A stretch of DNA of 64,000 nucleotides from an uncultured Collinsella sp. (lineage in GTDB: Bacteria; Actinomycetota; Coriobacteriia; Coriobacteriales; Coriobacteriaceae): assembly GCA_934630855.1 (NCBI GenBank), contig CAKTWW010000003.1, forward strand, positions 30,590-94,589, in the 5' to 3' direction. The position numbers and the translations under genes are program-made. The notes beneath the pieces are model-generated. The model made no database searches, was not told where the DNA came from, and saw nothing but the letters and a program-made list of their open reading frames with translations. Numbering within the stretch: the stretch's first letter is position 1; each line of letters begins with the position of its first letter. Below, in pieces: positions 18,091 through 26,635 of this stretch.

Positions 18091-18114
18091 GCGGACCTCC
18101 CGCCGGTAAGGAAA

Positions 18115-18140
18115 GGGGCTCCCGTATGTACGGAAGCCCC
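18115..18140 (-). terminator. Intra-operon hairpin between binding protein and permeases
   Basis: GGGGCT-C-CCGTA and TACGG-A-AGCCCC form an 11-bp stem with one internal mismatch and a 2-base loop. On the minus strand it follows the binding-protein gene and precedes the permease genes. It can therefore act as a partial terminator or 3' stabiliser giving more binding protein than permease. Confidence 0.6.
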
Positions 18141-18229
18141 GACAACTCAGTGTGGAAACAGTTTAGCGCAATAAAGCGCATCGTGCGTTTCCGTATGGTT
18201 TCGTAGCGGCTCTTGCCCAGCTTGTGAGC

Positions 18230-19225
18230 TTAGGCGCCGACCTCGGGCAGCTCGGGAACGTTGGTGTCGCCCGTGCGGTCGCCGATGCAGATCTGCCACA
18301 GCTCGGTCCAGGTGCCGTCGTCCTCGATCTTCTTAAGGAAGTCGTTAACGAAGGCGACGCCGTCGGAATCGAGCGGCAGGCCGATGCCGTAGGGCTCCTT
18401 GTTGCCGAAGGGCTTGCCGGCGATCTTGTACTTGCCGGGCTCACGGACCAGGGCGCTCTGCTGCATGTTGTTGTCGATGACATAGGCGTCGACGCGACCC
18501 TGCTGGAGTGCCTGACGGGCCTCCTCGTCGGTCTTGAACTCCTGCTGGCTGGCCTTGGGGGCGAACTCCTCCAGGATGGCGGGGCCGTTGGAGCCGGACT
18601 GGACGGCGACGTTCTTGTCGGCCAGATCGTCGACGCTCTTGATGTCGTCGTTGTCGGCGAGCACCAGGATGGCCTGCTGCGTGTAGTAGTAGGGGCCGGC
18701 GAAGGAGACGAGCTTCTTGCGCTCATCGGTGATGGTGTAGGTGGCAAAGACAGCGTCGACCTGGCCGTTCTGCAGGACGGACTCGCGCGTGTCGGAGGTC
18801 ACCTGGGTGATCTCGACCTTGTTCTCGCCCAGGATGTAGTTGGACAGGAGCTGTGCGATGCCGGCGTCGAAGCCGCGGGTCTTGCCATCCTTCTCGTTGA
18901 GGAGGGAGAAGAGCGTGGAGGTCTGAACGCCACCGATCTTAAAGACGCCGGCGTTCTTGACGGCAGTTGCCCAAGTGCTAGCGGCGATGGCATCGTCGTC
19001 GGCCTTGGGGCCGTTGTCGACGAGCTTGTCGAATGCCTTGGCGTCGAGGGTGGTGGAAGCCTCGGTGTCGTCGGAGCTCTTGGAAGAGCCGGCGGCGGAA
19101 CCCTTGTCGGCCTCGGCGCTGGTGTCGGAGCAGCCGGCAAGACCAAGGCCGGCGACGGTTGCGAAGGTGGCGGCGACAAAGCCGCGGCGGTCGAGAACGA
19201 CCTGCTGGGAGAGGTTCTTGCTCAT
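18230..19225 (-). CDS. Amino acid ABC transporter substrate-binding lipoprotein (Tat-type signal)
   Basis: Extracellular solute-binding protein of 331 residues, SBP family 3 (polar amino acids). The N-terminus has a twin-arginine motif (Arg13-Arg14 in DRRGFVAATF) and a lipobox LAGC with lipidated Cys32, so it is likely exported folded and then anchored. A Ser/Asp/Glu-rich linker follows. Family motifs such as FDAGIAQLL, VDAVFATYTIT and the late IGLPLDSDG are present. It is first in the operon and has a good promoter upstream (19269-19298). The signal's closeness to that of other actinobacterial Tat lipoproteins is recalled, not tested. Confidence 0.9.
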   Translation of the reverse strand: MSKNLSQQVVLDRRGFVAATFATVAGLGLAGCSDTSAEADKGSAAGSSKSSDDTEASTTLDAKAFDKLVDNGPKADDDAIAASTWATAVKNAGVFKIGGVQTSTLFSLLNEKDGKTRGFDAGIAQLLSNYILGENKVEITQVTSDTRESVLQNGQVDAVFATYTITDERKKLVSFAGPYYYTQQAILVLADNDDIKSVDDLADKNVAVQSGSNGPAILEEFAPKASQQEFKTDEEARQALQQGRVDAYVIDNNMQQSALVREPGKYKIAGKPFGNKEPYGIGLPLDSDGVAFVNDFLKKIEDDGTWTELWQICIGDRTGDTNVPELPEVGA

Positions 19226-19268
19226 GGGAGAACACCTTTCTCAATAAAATCCCTAGCGGTTGAGTAGA

Positions 19269-19298
19269 GTTATACCCTATCTCGCTCAAAAGGGTCAA
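19269..19298 (-). promoter_or_regulatory. Promoter of the amino acid uptake operon
   Basis: On the minus strand, TTGACC (19298-19293) and TATAAC (19274-19269) are separated by 18 bases, about 45 bp upstream of the binding-protein ATG. Downstream a short stem GAGAA/TTCTC (19228-19242) exposes the ribosome-binding site in its loop. Confidence 0.65.
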
Positions 19299-19340
19299 CA
19301 CGAAATAACTCAGAAACATACTTGTCTTATGGGTTATTCT

Positions 19341-19390
19341 ACCTGCCAAAAAGAGACAGGTTTATTTTGGTAGGTTTTATCTGGGCAAAC
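19341..19390 (+). repeat. CCTGCCAAAA hairpin repeat, copy 3 (in a divergent promoter region)
   Basis: ACCTGCCAAAA (19341-19351) and TTTTGGTAGGT (19365-19375) with one change in the right arm, then the shared flank TTTTATCTGGGCAAACG. It lies between two divergent genes, where no transcript needs ending, so it is not acting as a simple terminator here. Confidence 0.8.
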
Positions 19391-19449
19391 GTCGATTATT
19401 GCTGTTGAGGCGACGCCTTGCGGCGGGAGCGGGCACTCGCAGCGGTCGT

Positions 19450-19455
19450 TATAAT
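19450..19455 (+). promoter_or_regulatory. Possible -10 element of the alcohol dehydrogenase gene
   Basis: A perfect TATAAT lies 40 bases upstream of the start codon. No recognisable -35 element is at the expected distance. Confidence 0.35.
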
Positions 19456-19495
19456 GGCGGCAACACGACACATATATACGTGAGGAGATCGTTGC

Positions 19496-20698
19496 ATGAA
19501 CGGCTATACATTTTTCGCGCCGACCAAGGTGTTGTTTGGCGCGGGCAAACTGAGCGAGCTGGGCGCACAGAAGCTCCCCGGCGCCAAGGCGCTCATCGTC
19601 ACAACGGGCGGCAACTCGGTCAAGCGCTTTGGATATCTGCAGCGCGTGGAGGCCGAGCTCGACCGTGCTGGCGTGGAACACGAGCTGTTCGACCGTATTG
19701 AGCCCAACCCGCTGCGCGAGACCGTCAACGCAGGTGGCTGGATGGCGCGCACCCATGGCTGCGACTTTGTGCTGGCGCTCGGCGGCGGCTCGGTCATGGA
19801 CGGCAGCAAGGGCATCTGCGCGGTGGCGGCAAACCCGCACACGGACGCCGAGGGCAACGAGTGCCCTGGTGATATCTGGGACTTTGTGAACGGCGGCACC
19901 GCGCTTGGACTGCCCATCCCCAACGACCCGCTGCCGCTGGTGTGCGTGACCACGACGGCCGGCACCGGCTCCGAGGTCGATGCGGGCGGCGTTTTGTCCT
20001 GCGAGGAAAACGACGAGAAGCTCCGCCTGGGCGACCCGCGTCTGTTCCCGGTGCTTTCGGTTGTCGACCCCGAGCTTATGGTGAGCGTTCCGGCGCGCCT
20101 GACGGCTTATCAGGGATTTGATGCCCTGTTCCACAACGTTGAGTGCTATATCGCCAATACCAACACGCCCATGGGTGACATGGTTTGCCGCGAGGGTATC
20201 CGACGCGCCGCCGCTTCGCTGGCTGCGTGCGTGAACAGCGGCGACGACCTGGATGCTCGTGCCGAGCTCGCTTTTGCCAACACGCTCGGCGGCTATGCCA
20301 TGGTGTGCTCGGGCTGCGCTGGATGCCACGGCCTTGAGCATGGCATGAGCGCACATCATCACGACCTGCCGCACGGCGCCGGCCTCATCATGATCGCGCG
20401 CGCCTACCACACGTGGATGATTGACCACGGTGCCGCGCCCGAGCGCTATATCGACATGGCACGCCTGATGGGTAATGCCGAGGCGGATGATCCGCACGAT
20501 TTTGTCGCTGAGCTCACGCGCCTGATGGAGGCCTGCCATGTGGCCGATCTTGCCATGAGCGAATGGGGGATTACCGCCGATGAGCTGCCCGCGATTGCGC
20601 ACAACGCCCTAACGACCAACGGTGCCCTGTTCGGCCACGATCCCATCGCCCTGACCGAGCCCGACGTCGTCGAGATCCTCAAGCAAAGCTATTGCTAA
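19496..20698 (+). CDS. Iron-containing alcohol dehydrogenase
   Basis: NAD(P)-dependent group III alcohol dehydrogenase of 400 residues, probably reducing an aldehyde such as butanal during fermentation. The nucleotide-binding GGGSVMDGSK and the TTTAGTGSEV motif are present. The metal site is built from Asp in YQGFDALFH and His residues in GLEHGMSAHH and LPHGAG. GAGGAG lies upstream of the ATG. Three tandem hairpins and the convergent dxs gene follow. The actual substrate is not visible. Confidence 0.92.
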   Translation: MNGYTFFAPTKVLFGAGKLSELGAQKLPGAKALIVTTGGNSVKRFGYLQRVEAELDRAGVEHELFDRIEPNPLRETVNAGGWMARTHGCDFVLALGGGSVMDGSKGICAVAANPHTDAEGNECPGDIWDFVNGGTALGLPIPNDPLPLVCVTTTAGTGSEVDAGGVLSCEENDEKLRLGDPRLFPVLSVVDPELMVSVPARLTAYQGFDALFHNVECYIANTNTPMGDMVCREGIRRAAASLAACVNSGDDLDARAELAFANTLGGYAMVCSGCAGCHGLEHGMSAHHHDLPHGAGLIMIARAYHTWMIDHGAAPERYIDMARLMGNAEADDPHDFVAELTRLMEACHVADLAMSEWGITADELPAIAHNALTTNGALFGHDPIALTEPDVVEILKQSYC

Positions 20699-20714
20699 CT
20701 ACCTTGCTGCTTTG

Positions 20715-20769
20715 TCTCAATCTGTAACATCTGCAGCCGTTTTTGACGAGTAACTGTTACAGATTGAGA
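20715..20769. repeat. TCTCAATCTGTAACA palindrome, unit 1 of 3
   Basis: Perfect 15-bp arms TCTCAATCTGTAACA (20715-20729) and TGTTACAGATTGAGA (20755-20769) with a 25-base loop. Confidence 0.85.
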
Positions 20770-20794
20770 TTTTCTCTTCAGGGGAATTCGAATG

Positions 20795-20849
20795 TCTCGA
20801 TCTGTAACAGTTAGACGAGGATTTGGCCCCTAACTGTTACAGATTGAGA
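20795..20849. repeat. TCTCAATCTGTAACA palindrome, unit 2 of 3
   Basis: 19-bp arms TCTCGATCTGTAACAGTTA (20795-20813) and TAACTGTTACAGATTGAGA (20831-20849), one mismatch, loop 17 bases. Confidence 0.85.
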
Positions 20850-20874
20850 TAAACAACAGGGGCTTAAACGTCTC

Positions 20875-20931
20875 GTCTCAATCTGTAACACCTAGACGCA
20901 AATTCTGCCCCTAGATGTTACAGATTGAGAC
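20875..20931. repeat. TCTCAATCTGTAACA palindrome, unit 3 of 3
   Basis: Arms begin GTCTCAATCTGTAACA (20875-20890) and end TGTTACAGATTGAGAC (20916-20931). Inside, CCTAG and CTAGA extend the pairing to about 21 bp with one mismatch. The three units repeat every ~80 bp. Confidence 0.85.
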
Positions 20932-20954
20932 AATCGATTCGTGAAAACAAAAAT

Positions 20955-20982
20955 CTCCGCAAGGGCGTTTTCCTTTGCGGAG
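20955..20982 (-). terminator. Terminator of dxs
   Basis: On the minus strand, CTCCGCAAA and TTTGCGGAG form the stem just after the dxs stop codon, followed by a T-rich tract. Confidence 0.8.
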
Positions 20983-20988
20983 GTTTTT

Positions 20989-22770
20989 CTACTCGTTTAG
21001 CAGTCTTACGGCCTCTGCGGTCATGTTTTCGACCGTCATGCCGTTCTGTGCCAACAGCTCGTGGGGGTCGTAGCGGTCGGGGAAGCCCTTGGCGATGCCA
21101 AAGGTGCGGGTGCGCAGCGGCGTGCAAGCCAGGTAACATGCCACGCGCTCGCCCCAGCCGCCGTCCAGGATGCCGTCCTCGATGGTCACGACAACACGAT
21201 GCTCGGCGGCAAGGCTGTCGAGGAATTCGCGGTCGAGCTCGGTTGCGAAACGTGGGTTGACGAGCGTGGCCTCGATACCGTACTCGGCGGCCAAGCGGTT
21301 TGCCACGCGCTCGCCCAGCTCATAGAAATCGCCGAGCGCGAGCACGGCCACATCGCGGCCCTCGCGCGCCACGTTGTAGCGGGCGAGGCTATAGTCGGCG
21401 TCCTCGGCAGGCGCCAAGTCGGGGCGGCTTACCAGGCCAATGCCCGGCACGCGAATCGCCACGGGATGCTCGCGATGGTCGAGCGACCAGCTCAGCATGG
21501 ACAGATATTCCTCCATGCAGGCCGGCGCCAGGTAACGCATGTTGGGAAGAGCGCCCAGCATGGAAATATCAAAGAACGAAAGGTGCGTCTCGGACGTGGT
21601 GCCAAAGATCGACGCGCCAAATACCAAGATGGTCGCCGGGGCGTCGTTGAGGCACAGGTCGTGCCACAGCTCGTCATAGGCGCGTTGCAAAAACGTGCCG
21701 TACACGCCAAAGACCGGCTTGGCGCCCGAGCGGGCGAGCGCGGTGGCGAAGGTGACGGCGTGCTCCTCGGCAATGCCCACATCGACAAATTGCTTGCCGG
21801 CGGCAGCGCGAAGCTCGGGCGTAAATCCCATGATGTAGGGCGTGGCGGCCGTAATGCCCACGACCTCCGGGTCGCGCGCAATGGCGGCACTGAGCGCCTC
21901 GCCCGTAATATCGGCATAGGTGCGCGGTGCGGGCTCGCTCGGATGGCCCGGGCAGAGCTTGCGGCCGGTCGCCATGTCAAACGGACCCACGTGGTGCCAA
22001 TGCTCGGGGTCGTTTTGAGCCGGCTCAAAGCCCTTGCCCTTGGCGGTCGAGATGTGCAGCACGATGGGGTGGTCGATGTTACGCAGCTCCTGCAGCGTGT
22101 CGACCAAGGCCAGCACATCGTTGCCGGCGTCCAGATAGCGGTAGTCGAGCCCCATGGCGCGGAAGATATTGCGCTCGGCCGTTCCGTTGCTGGCGCGCAG
22201 CTCGGCCAGATTGCGATAGAGGCCGCCGTGGTTCTCGGCAATGGACTGGTCGTTATCGTTGACGATGATAATCAGGTTGCTGTCGAGCTCGGCGGCATTG
22301 TCGAGGCCCTCAAACGCCAAGCCGCCCGAAAGCGAGCCGTCACCAATAATGGTAATGACGTTGTACGTATCGCCTGCCAGATCGCGAGCGTGCGCCAGGC
22401 CGCAGCCCAGGCTCACCGACGTGGAGGTGTGGCCCATGGCGAACAGGTCGTGCTCGGACTCGTCGGGGTTGGCAAAGCCAGAAGCCTCGCCAAAACGTGC
22501 CGGGTCAATATAGGTGTACGTGCGTCCGGTCAGCGCCTTGTGGGCGTAGGTCTGGTGCGACACGTCAAAGACGATCTTGTCGGTGGGGGAGTTAAACACG
22601 CGATGGAGCGCGACCGTGAGCTCAACGACGCCCAAGTTGGGGGCAACGTGTCCGCCGACGGCGGCGGAGCTTTCGAGGATGGCGTGGCGGATCTCGTCGC
22701 AGAGCAGTGGAAGCTCGGCGCGATTGAGAGCCTTGACGTCCTCGGGCGTTGTCGTTTGCGTAAGCAGCAT
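20989..22770 (-). CDS. dxs: 1-deoxy-D-xylulose-5-phosphate synthase (short type)
   Basis: First enzyme of the MEP isoprenoid pathway; joins pyruvate and glyceraldehyde 3-phosphate using thiamine diphosphate. The cofactor motif GDGSLSGGLAFEGLDNA continuing to VNDND is present, as are SHQTYAHK and the transketolase-like GIAEEHAVTFA. At 593 residues it is of the short Dxs type found in some Firmicutes and Actinobacteria, which begins close to the first helix and lacks the longer N-terminus of E. coli Dxs. The start ATG at 22770 has a GGAG 12 bases upstream. A role in thiamine or pyridoxal supply is also possible. Confidence 0.88.
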   Translation of the reverse strand: MLLTQTTTPEDVKALNRAELPLLCDEIRHAILESSAAVGGHVAPNLGVVELTVALHRVFNSPTDKIVFDVSHQTYAHKALTGRTYTYIDPARFGEASGFANPDESEHDLFAMGHTSTSVSLGCGLAHARDLAGDTYNVITIIGDGSLSGGLAFEGLDNAAELDSNLIIIVNDNDQSIAENHGGLYRNLAELRASNGTAERNIFRAMGLDYRYLDAGNDVLALVDTLQELRNIDHPIVLHISTAKGKGFEPAQNDPEHWHHVGPFDMATGRKLCPGHPSEPAPRTYADITGEALSAAIARDPEVVGITAATPYIMGFTPELRAAAGKQFVDVGIAEEHAVTFATALARSGAKPVFGVYGTFLQRAYDELWHDLCLNDAPATILVFGASIFGTTSETHLSFFDISMLGALPNMRYLAPACMEEYLSMLSWSLDHREHPVAIRVPGIGLVSRPDLAPAEDADYSLARYNVAREGRDVAVLALGDFYELGERVANRLAAEYGIEATLVNPRFATELDREFLDSLAAEHRVVVTIEDGILDGGWGERVACYLACTPLRTRTFGIAKGFPDRYDPHELLAQNGMTVENMTAEAVRLLNE

Positions 22771-22998
22771 CGTTGTTGGTTACTCCATGCGAATCGAGCA
22801 CCGGCGCTCCCTCGGCCGGCACAATTGCACAAGACAGTCTCGCACATTTTGGCGTTTGATATGTGACGGCGGCGCGGTGATTCGCCAACTGGTGGGGCAA
22901 AACGTTTTGTCCGATGCCATACTGGTGTATTCCATGATGATTTTATTGATTGCGCGCCGGCCGTCGCCTGCCGTCGAGAGCCGCTGGAAGGAGGCCGC

Positions 22999-23532
22999 AT
23001 GTCCGAAACCACTCGTGCCGAGAGGATCGCGCGCGAAGTTGACCATGCAGCCCGCCAGCTGGCCCAGGCGGGGCGTTTGGACTTGACGCGCGAGTTTATC
23101 CAGCACGGCGACGTGACGGTGTATGCGCATGTGACCTCGGTGGCACGGGCAAGCCTGTCCTTTGCTGAGCGCTTGGACCGTGTTGGCGTTTCGGTTGACC
23201 GCGCCTCGCTGCTGCGTGGAGCCTTGCTGCACGATTACTTTCTCTACGATTGGCACGATCCCGACCCGAGCCATCGGCTGCATGGGTTTCGGCATCCGTT
23301 CTTTGCCCTGGCGCGTGCCGAGGAAGATTTTGAGTTGACGCCGCGCGAGCGGAATATCATCGCGCGCCATATGTTTCCACTGGTACCGGTGCCGCCGACG
23401 TGTCGCGAGGCCTGGATTGTGTGCCTGGCGGATAAGTGGTGCGCGTTGTGCGAGACGGTTGCCGGCCGTCTGCCGCGCAAGGGCGGCACGAACGATTTGA
23501 ACGAGGGCTCGAGCGAGAAGAGGAGAGGGTAG
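22999..23532 (+). CDS. HD-domain phosphohydrolase
   Basis: Predicted metal-dependent phosphohydrolase of 177 residues with the HD pair His78-Asp79 in LLHDYFLYDWH and further His residues in GFRHPFFA and RHMFP, a spacing usual for HD proteins. The substrate is unknown; nucleotides are typical. GGAGG lies upstream of the ATG. The CmpB-like membrane gene begins 4 bp after its stop, so they form an operon. The 228 bp upstream, shared with divergent dxs, should hold both promoters, but no clear elements were seen. Confidence 0.8.
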   Translation: MSETTRAERIAREVDHAARQLAQAGRLDLTREFIQHGDVTVYAHVTSVARASLSFAERLDRVGVSVDRASLLRGALLHDYFLYDWHDPDPSHRLHGFRHPFFALARAEEDFELTPRERNIIARHMFPLVPVPPTCREAWIVCLADKWCALCETVAGRLPRKGGTNDLNEGSSEKRRG

Positions 23533-23535
23533 ACG

Positions 23536-24555
23536 GTGGGGACCGCGATCGACATAGCATTTGACGGTGCGACACTTGCCGCCTGTCCGCTCTCGGCGTT
23601 GGTGCTTTCGTTTGCCTTCTACGGTTTTTGCGGCTGGGCATGGGAGTCGACAGTCTGCGCCATGCTCAATCACGGACGCTTTGCCAACAGCGGCTTTTTG
23701 CTGGGACCGTGCTGCCCCATCTACGGCGCGGGCGGCATCGCCTGTTGGCTGCTGCTGCGCGGGATTCCGGATGCCTCGAGTCAGTTTGTCGCTGCGGCGC
23801 TCGTGTGCAGTGTGATCGAATATAGCGTGGGCGTGCTGCTGGAGAAAACGACCGGCGCTCGCTTTTGGGACTATTCGCACCTGCCCTTTAACCTGCACGG
23901 ACGTATTTGCCTGTACTGGGCCTGCGCGTTTGGCCTGGGAGCACTGTGCATTTGTCGCTTGGTAGAGCCAGCGCTGCTGGGGCTGCTCGGCCATCTGCCG
24001 GTGTTGATCGTGCGGCTGGCGGCCTTTGCCGTTGCCGTTGCGATGATGGTCGACGCGATGTGTTCGCTGGCGAGCTGGCGCCGTCTGTCCGACCAGCTCG
24101 AGCGGGTGCGCGCCGACCTTGCCGACCGCATTAACGAATCGCTTGCCGACGCCTCGGATTCCATGCTCGAGCGTATTCCCGATTCGGCGATTGACTCGGT
24201 GGCGCAGACGCATATCCGCAGCCGTGCCGTGAACGCGTGGCTGGCAGAGCTGGGCGATGCGGCGCTCGATGCCCTGCGCGAGAAGGCTTCGGTACCGACG
24301 TTTATCTCGGACGGCGCTCGCGGTCTGGCGCTTGCCGCTCGCCGCGTTGCCGATGCCGCACCGAGCGTGCCGCGCCCGTCGCTCGGCCGTCTCCGCGCCG
24401 GCAGGCGCGCAGGCCGTCCGGTGCCGAGCGTGTCGCTCAGCCGTCGTGACCTGCGCTTTTTCAACGCCTTCCCACGCCTGCGCATCAACCGCTACGAGGG
24501 CGTCATCCGAGCCACCAACCTCCGCGACCGCGCCCGCGAGCTGTTCCGTCGCTAG
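23536..24555 (+). CDS. Putative CmpB-type membrane protein (ABC_trans_CmpB family)
   Basis: Multi-pass membrane protein of 339 residues. The first ~170 residues contain about five helices with SFAFYGFCGWAWES and GPCCPIYGAGG, features I recall for the CmpB family (annotated as putative ABC permeases, function unproven). The remainder is a charged helical cytoplasmic tail. The start is a GTG at 23536 with AGGAGAGGG upstream, 4 bp after the HD gene. Calling it a transporter is convention rather than evidence. Confidence 0.72.
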   Translation: MGTAIDIAFDGATLAACPLSALVLSFAFYGFCGWAWESTVCAMLNHGRFANSGFLLGPCCPIYGAGGIACWLLLRGIPDASSQFVAAALVCSVIEYSVGVLLEKTTGARFWDYSHLPFNLHGRICLYWACAFGLGALCICRLVEPALLGLLGHLPVLIVRLAAFAVAVAMMVDAMCSLASWRRLSDQLERVRADLADRINESLADASDSMLERIPDSAIDSVAQTHIRSRAVNAWLAELGDAALDALREKASVPTFISDGARGLALAARRVADAAPSVPRPSLGRLRAGRRAGRPVPSVSLSRRDLRFFNAFPRLRINRYEGVIRATNLRDRARELFRR

Positions 24556-24753
24556 CCGGGGCCGGGCCGGGCGCGCCCCTTTCGCCCGCACATTTCCCGT
24601 TCGTTTCGCGTCCGTTGCCGCGCCGTTTCCAAGATTGCGGCACCGTTTCCATTCGACAACGCAGCGTTTAACAACGCCGTATCTGGTCTACACCAGTTGC
24701 CCCTCGGCTCCATCATGGACGCCGACAACGTTCATGCGACCAAGGGGGAGCGA

Positions 24754-26031
24754 ATGTACGATACGGGATCAACAACGTTTATGCTCATCTGCACCATGCT
24801 CGTGTTTTTAATGACACCGGGCCTGGCGTTTTTCTACGGCGGCCTGTCCAGGCGCAAAAATGTCATCAACACCATGCTTATGTGCTTTGGTGTCATTGGC
24901 CTGGTGGGCGTGCTGTGGATTGTGGCCGGCTGGTCGCTGGCCTACGGCGGCGACGGTTCCAATCCGTTTATTGGAGGCTTTGACCAGCTGCTGTGCCTGC
25001 CGGTGCTCAACCAGGTGCTGCAGGCGGCCGAGGGCACCGCGACGGACGGTGCCGTCTACCCGGAGATCATCAACATCGCCTTCCAGATGGCGTTTGCCAT
25101 GATCACGGCCGCCATCGTCACGGGCAGCCTTGCCGGACGCGTTAAGTTTGGCGCCATGACGGCCTTCCTGGGCATTTGGCTGCTTGTGGTCTACGCGCCG
25201 CTCGCCCATATGGTGTGGGGCGGCGAGGGCTCCTTTATCGGCGACATCATCGGCGCGCTGGACTTTGCCGGCGGCGACGTGGTGCATATCTCGTCCGGTC
25301 TGACGGGCTTGATTCTCTGCCTGATGCTCGGCCGTCGTCGCGGCTTTGGCATGGTGAGCTATCGACCGCATAACGTGCCGTTTGTGGCACTGGGCGCCGG
25401 TCTGCTTTGGTTTGGCTGGTTTGGCTTTAACGGCGGCAGCGAGTTTAAGGCCGACGCCGTGGCCGCGCTTGCCATCCTCAATACCGTGACGACCAGCGCG
25501 GCGGGCATGGTCTCGTGGCTTGCCATCGAGCGCGTGCACACCGGCCGTCCCACGCTGGTGGGCGCCAGCACCGGCTTGGTTGCGGGCCTCGTGGTGGTCA
25601 CGCCGGGCGCGGGTTTTGTCGAGCCGTGGGCGGCACTGGTCATGGGCCTGGTCGTCTCGCCCGTCTGCTATTTTGCCATCAGCCATCTTAAGACCAAGTT
25701 CGGCTACGACGACGCGCTCGATGCGTTCGGCTGCCATGGCATCGGCGGCATCCTGGGCGGCGTGCTCACGGGCCTGTTCTGCGTGCCGGAGCTTTCGTGG
25801 ACCGGCAAGGGCGGCCTGTTCTACACGGGCGACGTGTCGCTGCTCATCTCGCAGATTCTGGGTATTGTGGTGACGATCGTTATCGTGCTGGTGCTCGACC
25901 TGGTGATCGCCGCGGTAGTCAAGGCGCTCTTCCACGGCAGCCTGCGCGTAGACGAGGCCGACGAGGCGCTGGGCCTGGATGCCAGTCAGCACGGCGAAAG
26001 TGCCTACCCCTCGTTCTCGGGACTCGATTAG
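24754..26031 (+). CDS. amt: Ammonium transporter
   Basis: Channel-like ammonium importer of the Amt/Rh family, 425 residues with about eleven helices. The N-terminal FLMTPGLAFFYGGL and the twin pore histidines (DVVHISSG and FGCHGIGG) are present. I start at 24754 (MYDTGSTTF), which has AAGGGGGAG upstream. The P-II gene follows 191 bp later, the standard pairing in which P-II blocks the pore when nitrogen is plentiful. The 198 bp upstream hold no gene. Confidence 0.95.
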   Translation: MYDTGSTTFMLICTMLVFLMTPGLAFFYGGLSRRKNVINTMLMCFGVIGLVGVLWIVAGWSLAYGGDGSNPFIGGFDQLLCLPVLNQVLQAAEGTATDGAVYPEIINIAFQMAFAMITAAIVTGSLAGRVKFGAMTAFLGIWLLVVYAPLAHMVWGGEGSFIGDIIGALDFAGGDVVHISSGLTGLILCLMLGRRRGFGMVSYRPHNVPFVALGAGLLWFGWFGFNGGSEFKADAVAALAILNTVTTSAAGMVSWLAIERVHTGRPTLVGASTGLVAGLVVVTPGAGFVEPWAALVMGLVVSPVCYFAISHLKTKFGYDDALDAFGCHGIGGILGGVLTGLFCVPELSWTGKGGLFYTGDVSLLISQILGIVVTIVIVLVLDLVIAAVVKALFHGSLRVDEADEALGLDASQHGESAYPSFSGLD

Positions 26032-26034
26032 CAG

Positions 26035-26173
26035 CTTCCCCAAGCTCCGCACCTTGCCCTTCAAACCGTCGCGCGGCTTCCCCAGGCACCGCACCTTGGG
26101 TTTCAAACCGTCGCTTGCGTACAAAAGTACGCGGCGCTCCTCTTTCAACCCAATCTGCGGCACCTGGGAAACC
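26035..26173 (+). repeat. Nested repeat structure between amt and glnK
   Basis: Two 38-base direct copies starting CTTCCCCA (26035-26072 and 26077-26114, about five differences) are followed by an inverted copy (26143-26173, TTTCAACCCAATCTGCGGCA onward). Copy 2 and the inverted copy can form a long imperfect stem around an inner hairpin GCGTAC-AAAA-GTACGC (26117-26132). It may end or attenuate transcription between the two genes. Confidence 0.65.
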
Positions 26174-26222
26174 CGCGTTTGTGAAAGGCAATTCATTTCT
26201 TTGATAAAGAGAGGAATTCACT

Positions 26223-26561
26223 ATGAAGAAGATTACGGCGATCGTTCGTGCTGAGAAGCTTGAGGTTCTTAAGGACGCACTGTTTGCTGCTGATGTTCGC
26301 GGTATGACTATTAACCAGGTGCAGGGCTGCGGCGCGCAGCACGGCTGGAAGGAGTACGTGCGCGGCAACGAATTGCTTGTCAACACGATCCCTAAGGTAC
26401 AGTTCACCCTTATCTGTGCCGATGAACATGTCGATGGTATTGTCGACATCATCTGCAACGCCGCACGCACCGGCGCCGTCGGCGACGGCAAGATCTGGGT
26501 CGAGCCGGTCGAAGAGGTCATCCGCATCCGAACCGGCGAACACGGCCCCGCCGCGGTGTAG
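26223..26561 (+). CDS. glnK: P-II family nitrogen regulatory protein
   Basis: Trimeric nitrogen sensor of 112 residues that binds ATP, ADP and 2-oxoglutarate and controls the adjacent ammonium channel. The T-loop region reads GCGAQHGWKEYVRG with the Tyr that is modified in many relatives, and the C-terminal GDGKIWVEPVEEVIRIRTGE is the nucleotide-binding B/C-loop signature. GAGAGGA precedes the ATG. Located downstream of amt, so glnK is a better name than glnB. Confidence 0.93.
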   Translation: MKKITAIVRAEKLEVLKDALFAADVRGMTINQVQGCGAQHGWKEYVRGNELLVNTIPKVQFTLICADEHVDGIVDIICNAARTGAVGDGKIWVEPVEEVIRIRTGEHGPAAV

Positions 26562-26635
26562 AACCGACCGTTTGCCATCCGCAACGTTAAAATATCGCAA
26601 TGAGGCATAAGGCTTGCGTTGCGGATGGGCGGATT

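Noticed and set aside
20715..20931. CRISPR array
   Set aside because: Only three units, each itself a hairpin with arms in both orientations; there are no uniform spacers and no cas genes.
21061..22866. 601-codon open frame opposite dxs
   Set aside because: Dxs motifs are intact on the minus strand; the plus frame has no family features.
22780..24591. 603-codon minus frame opposite the HD and CmpB genes
   Set aside because: Both plus-strand genes have good start sites and family motifs; the minus frame is Arg/Ala/His-rich shadow.
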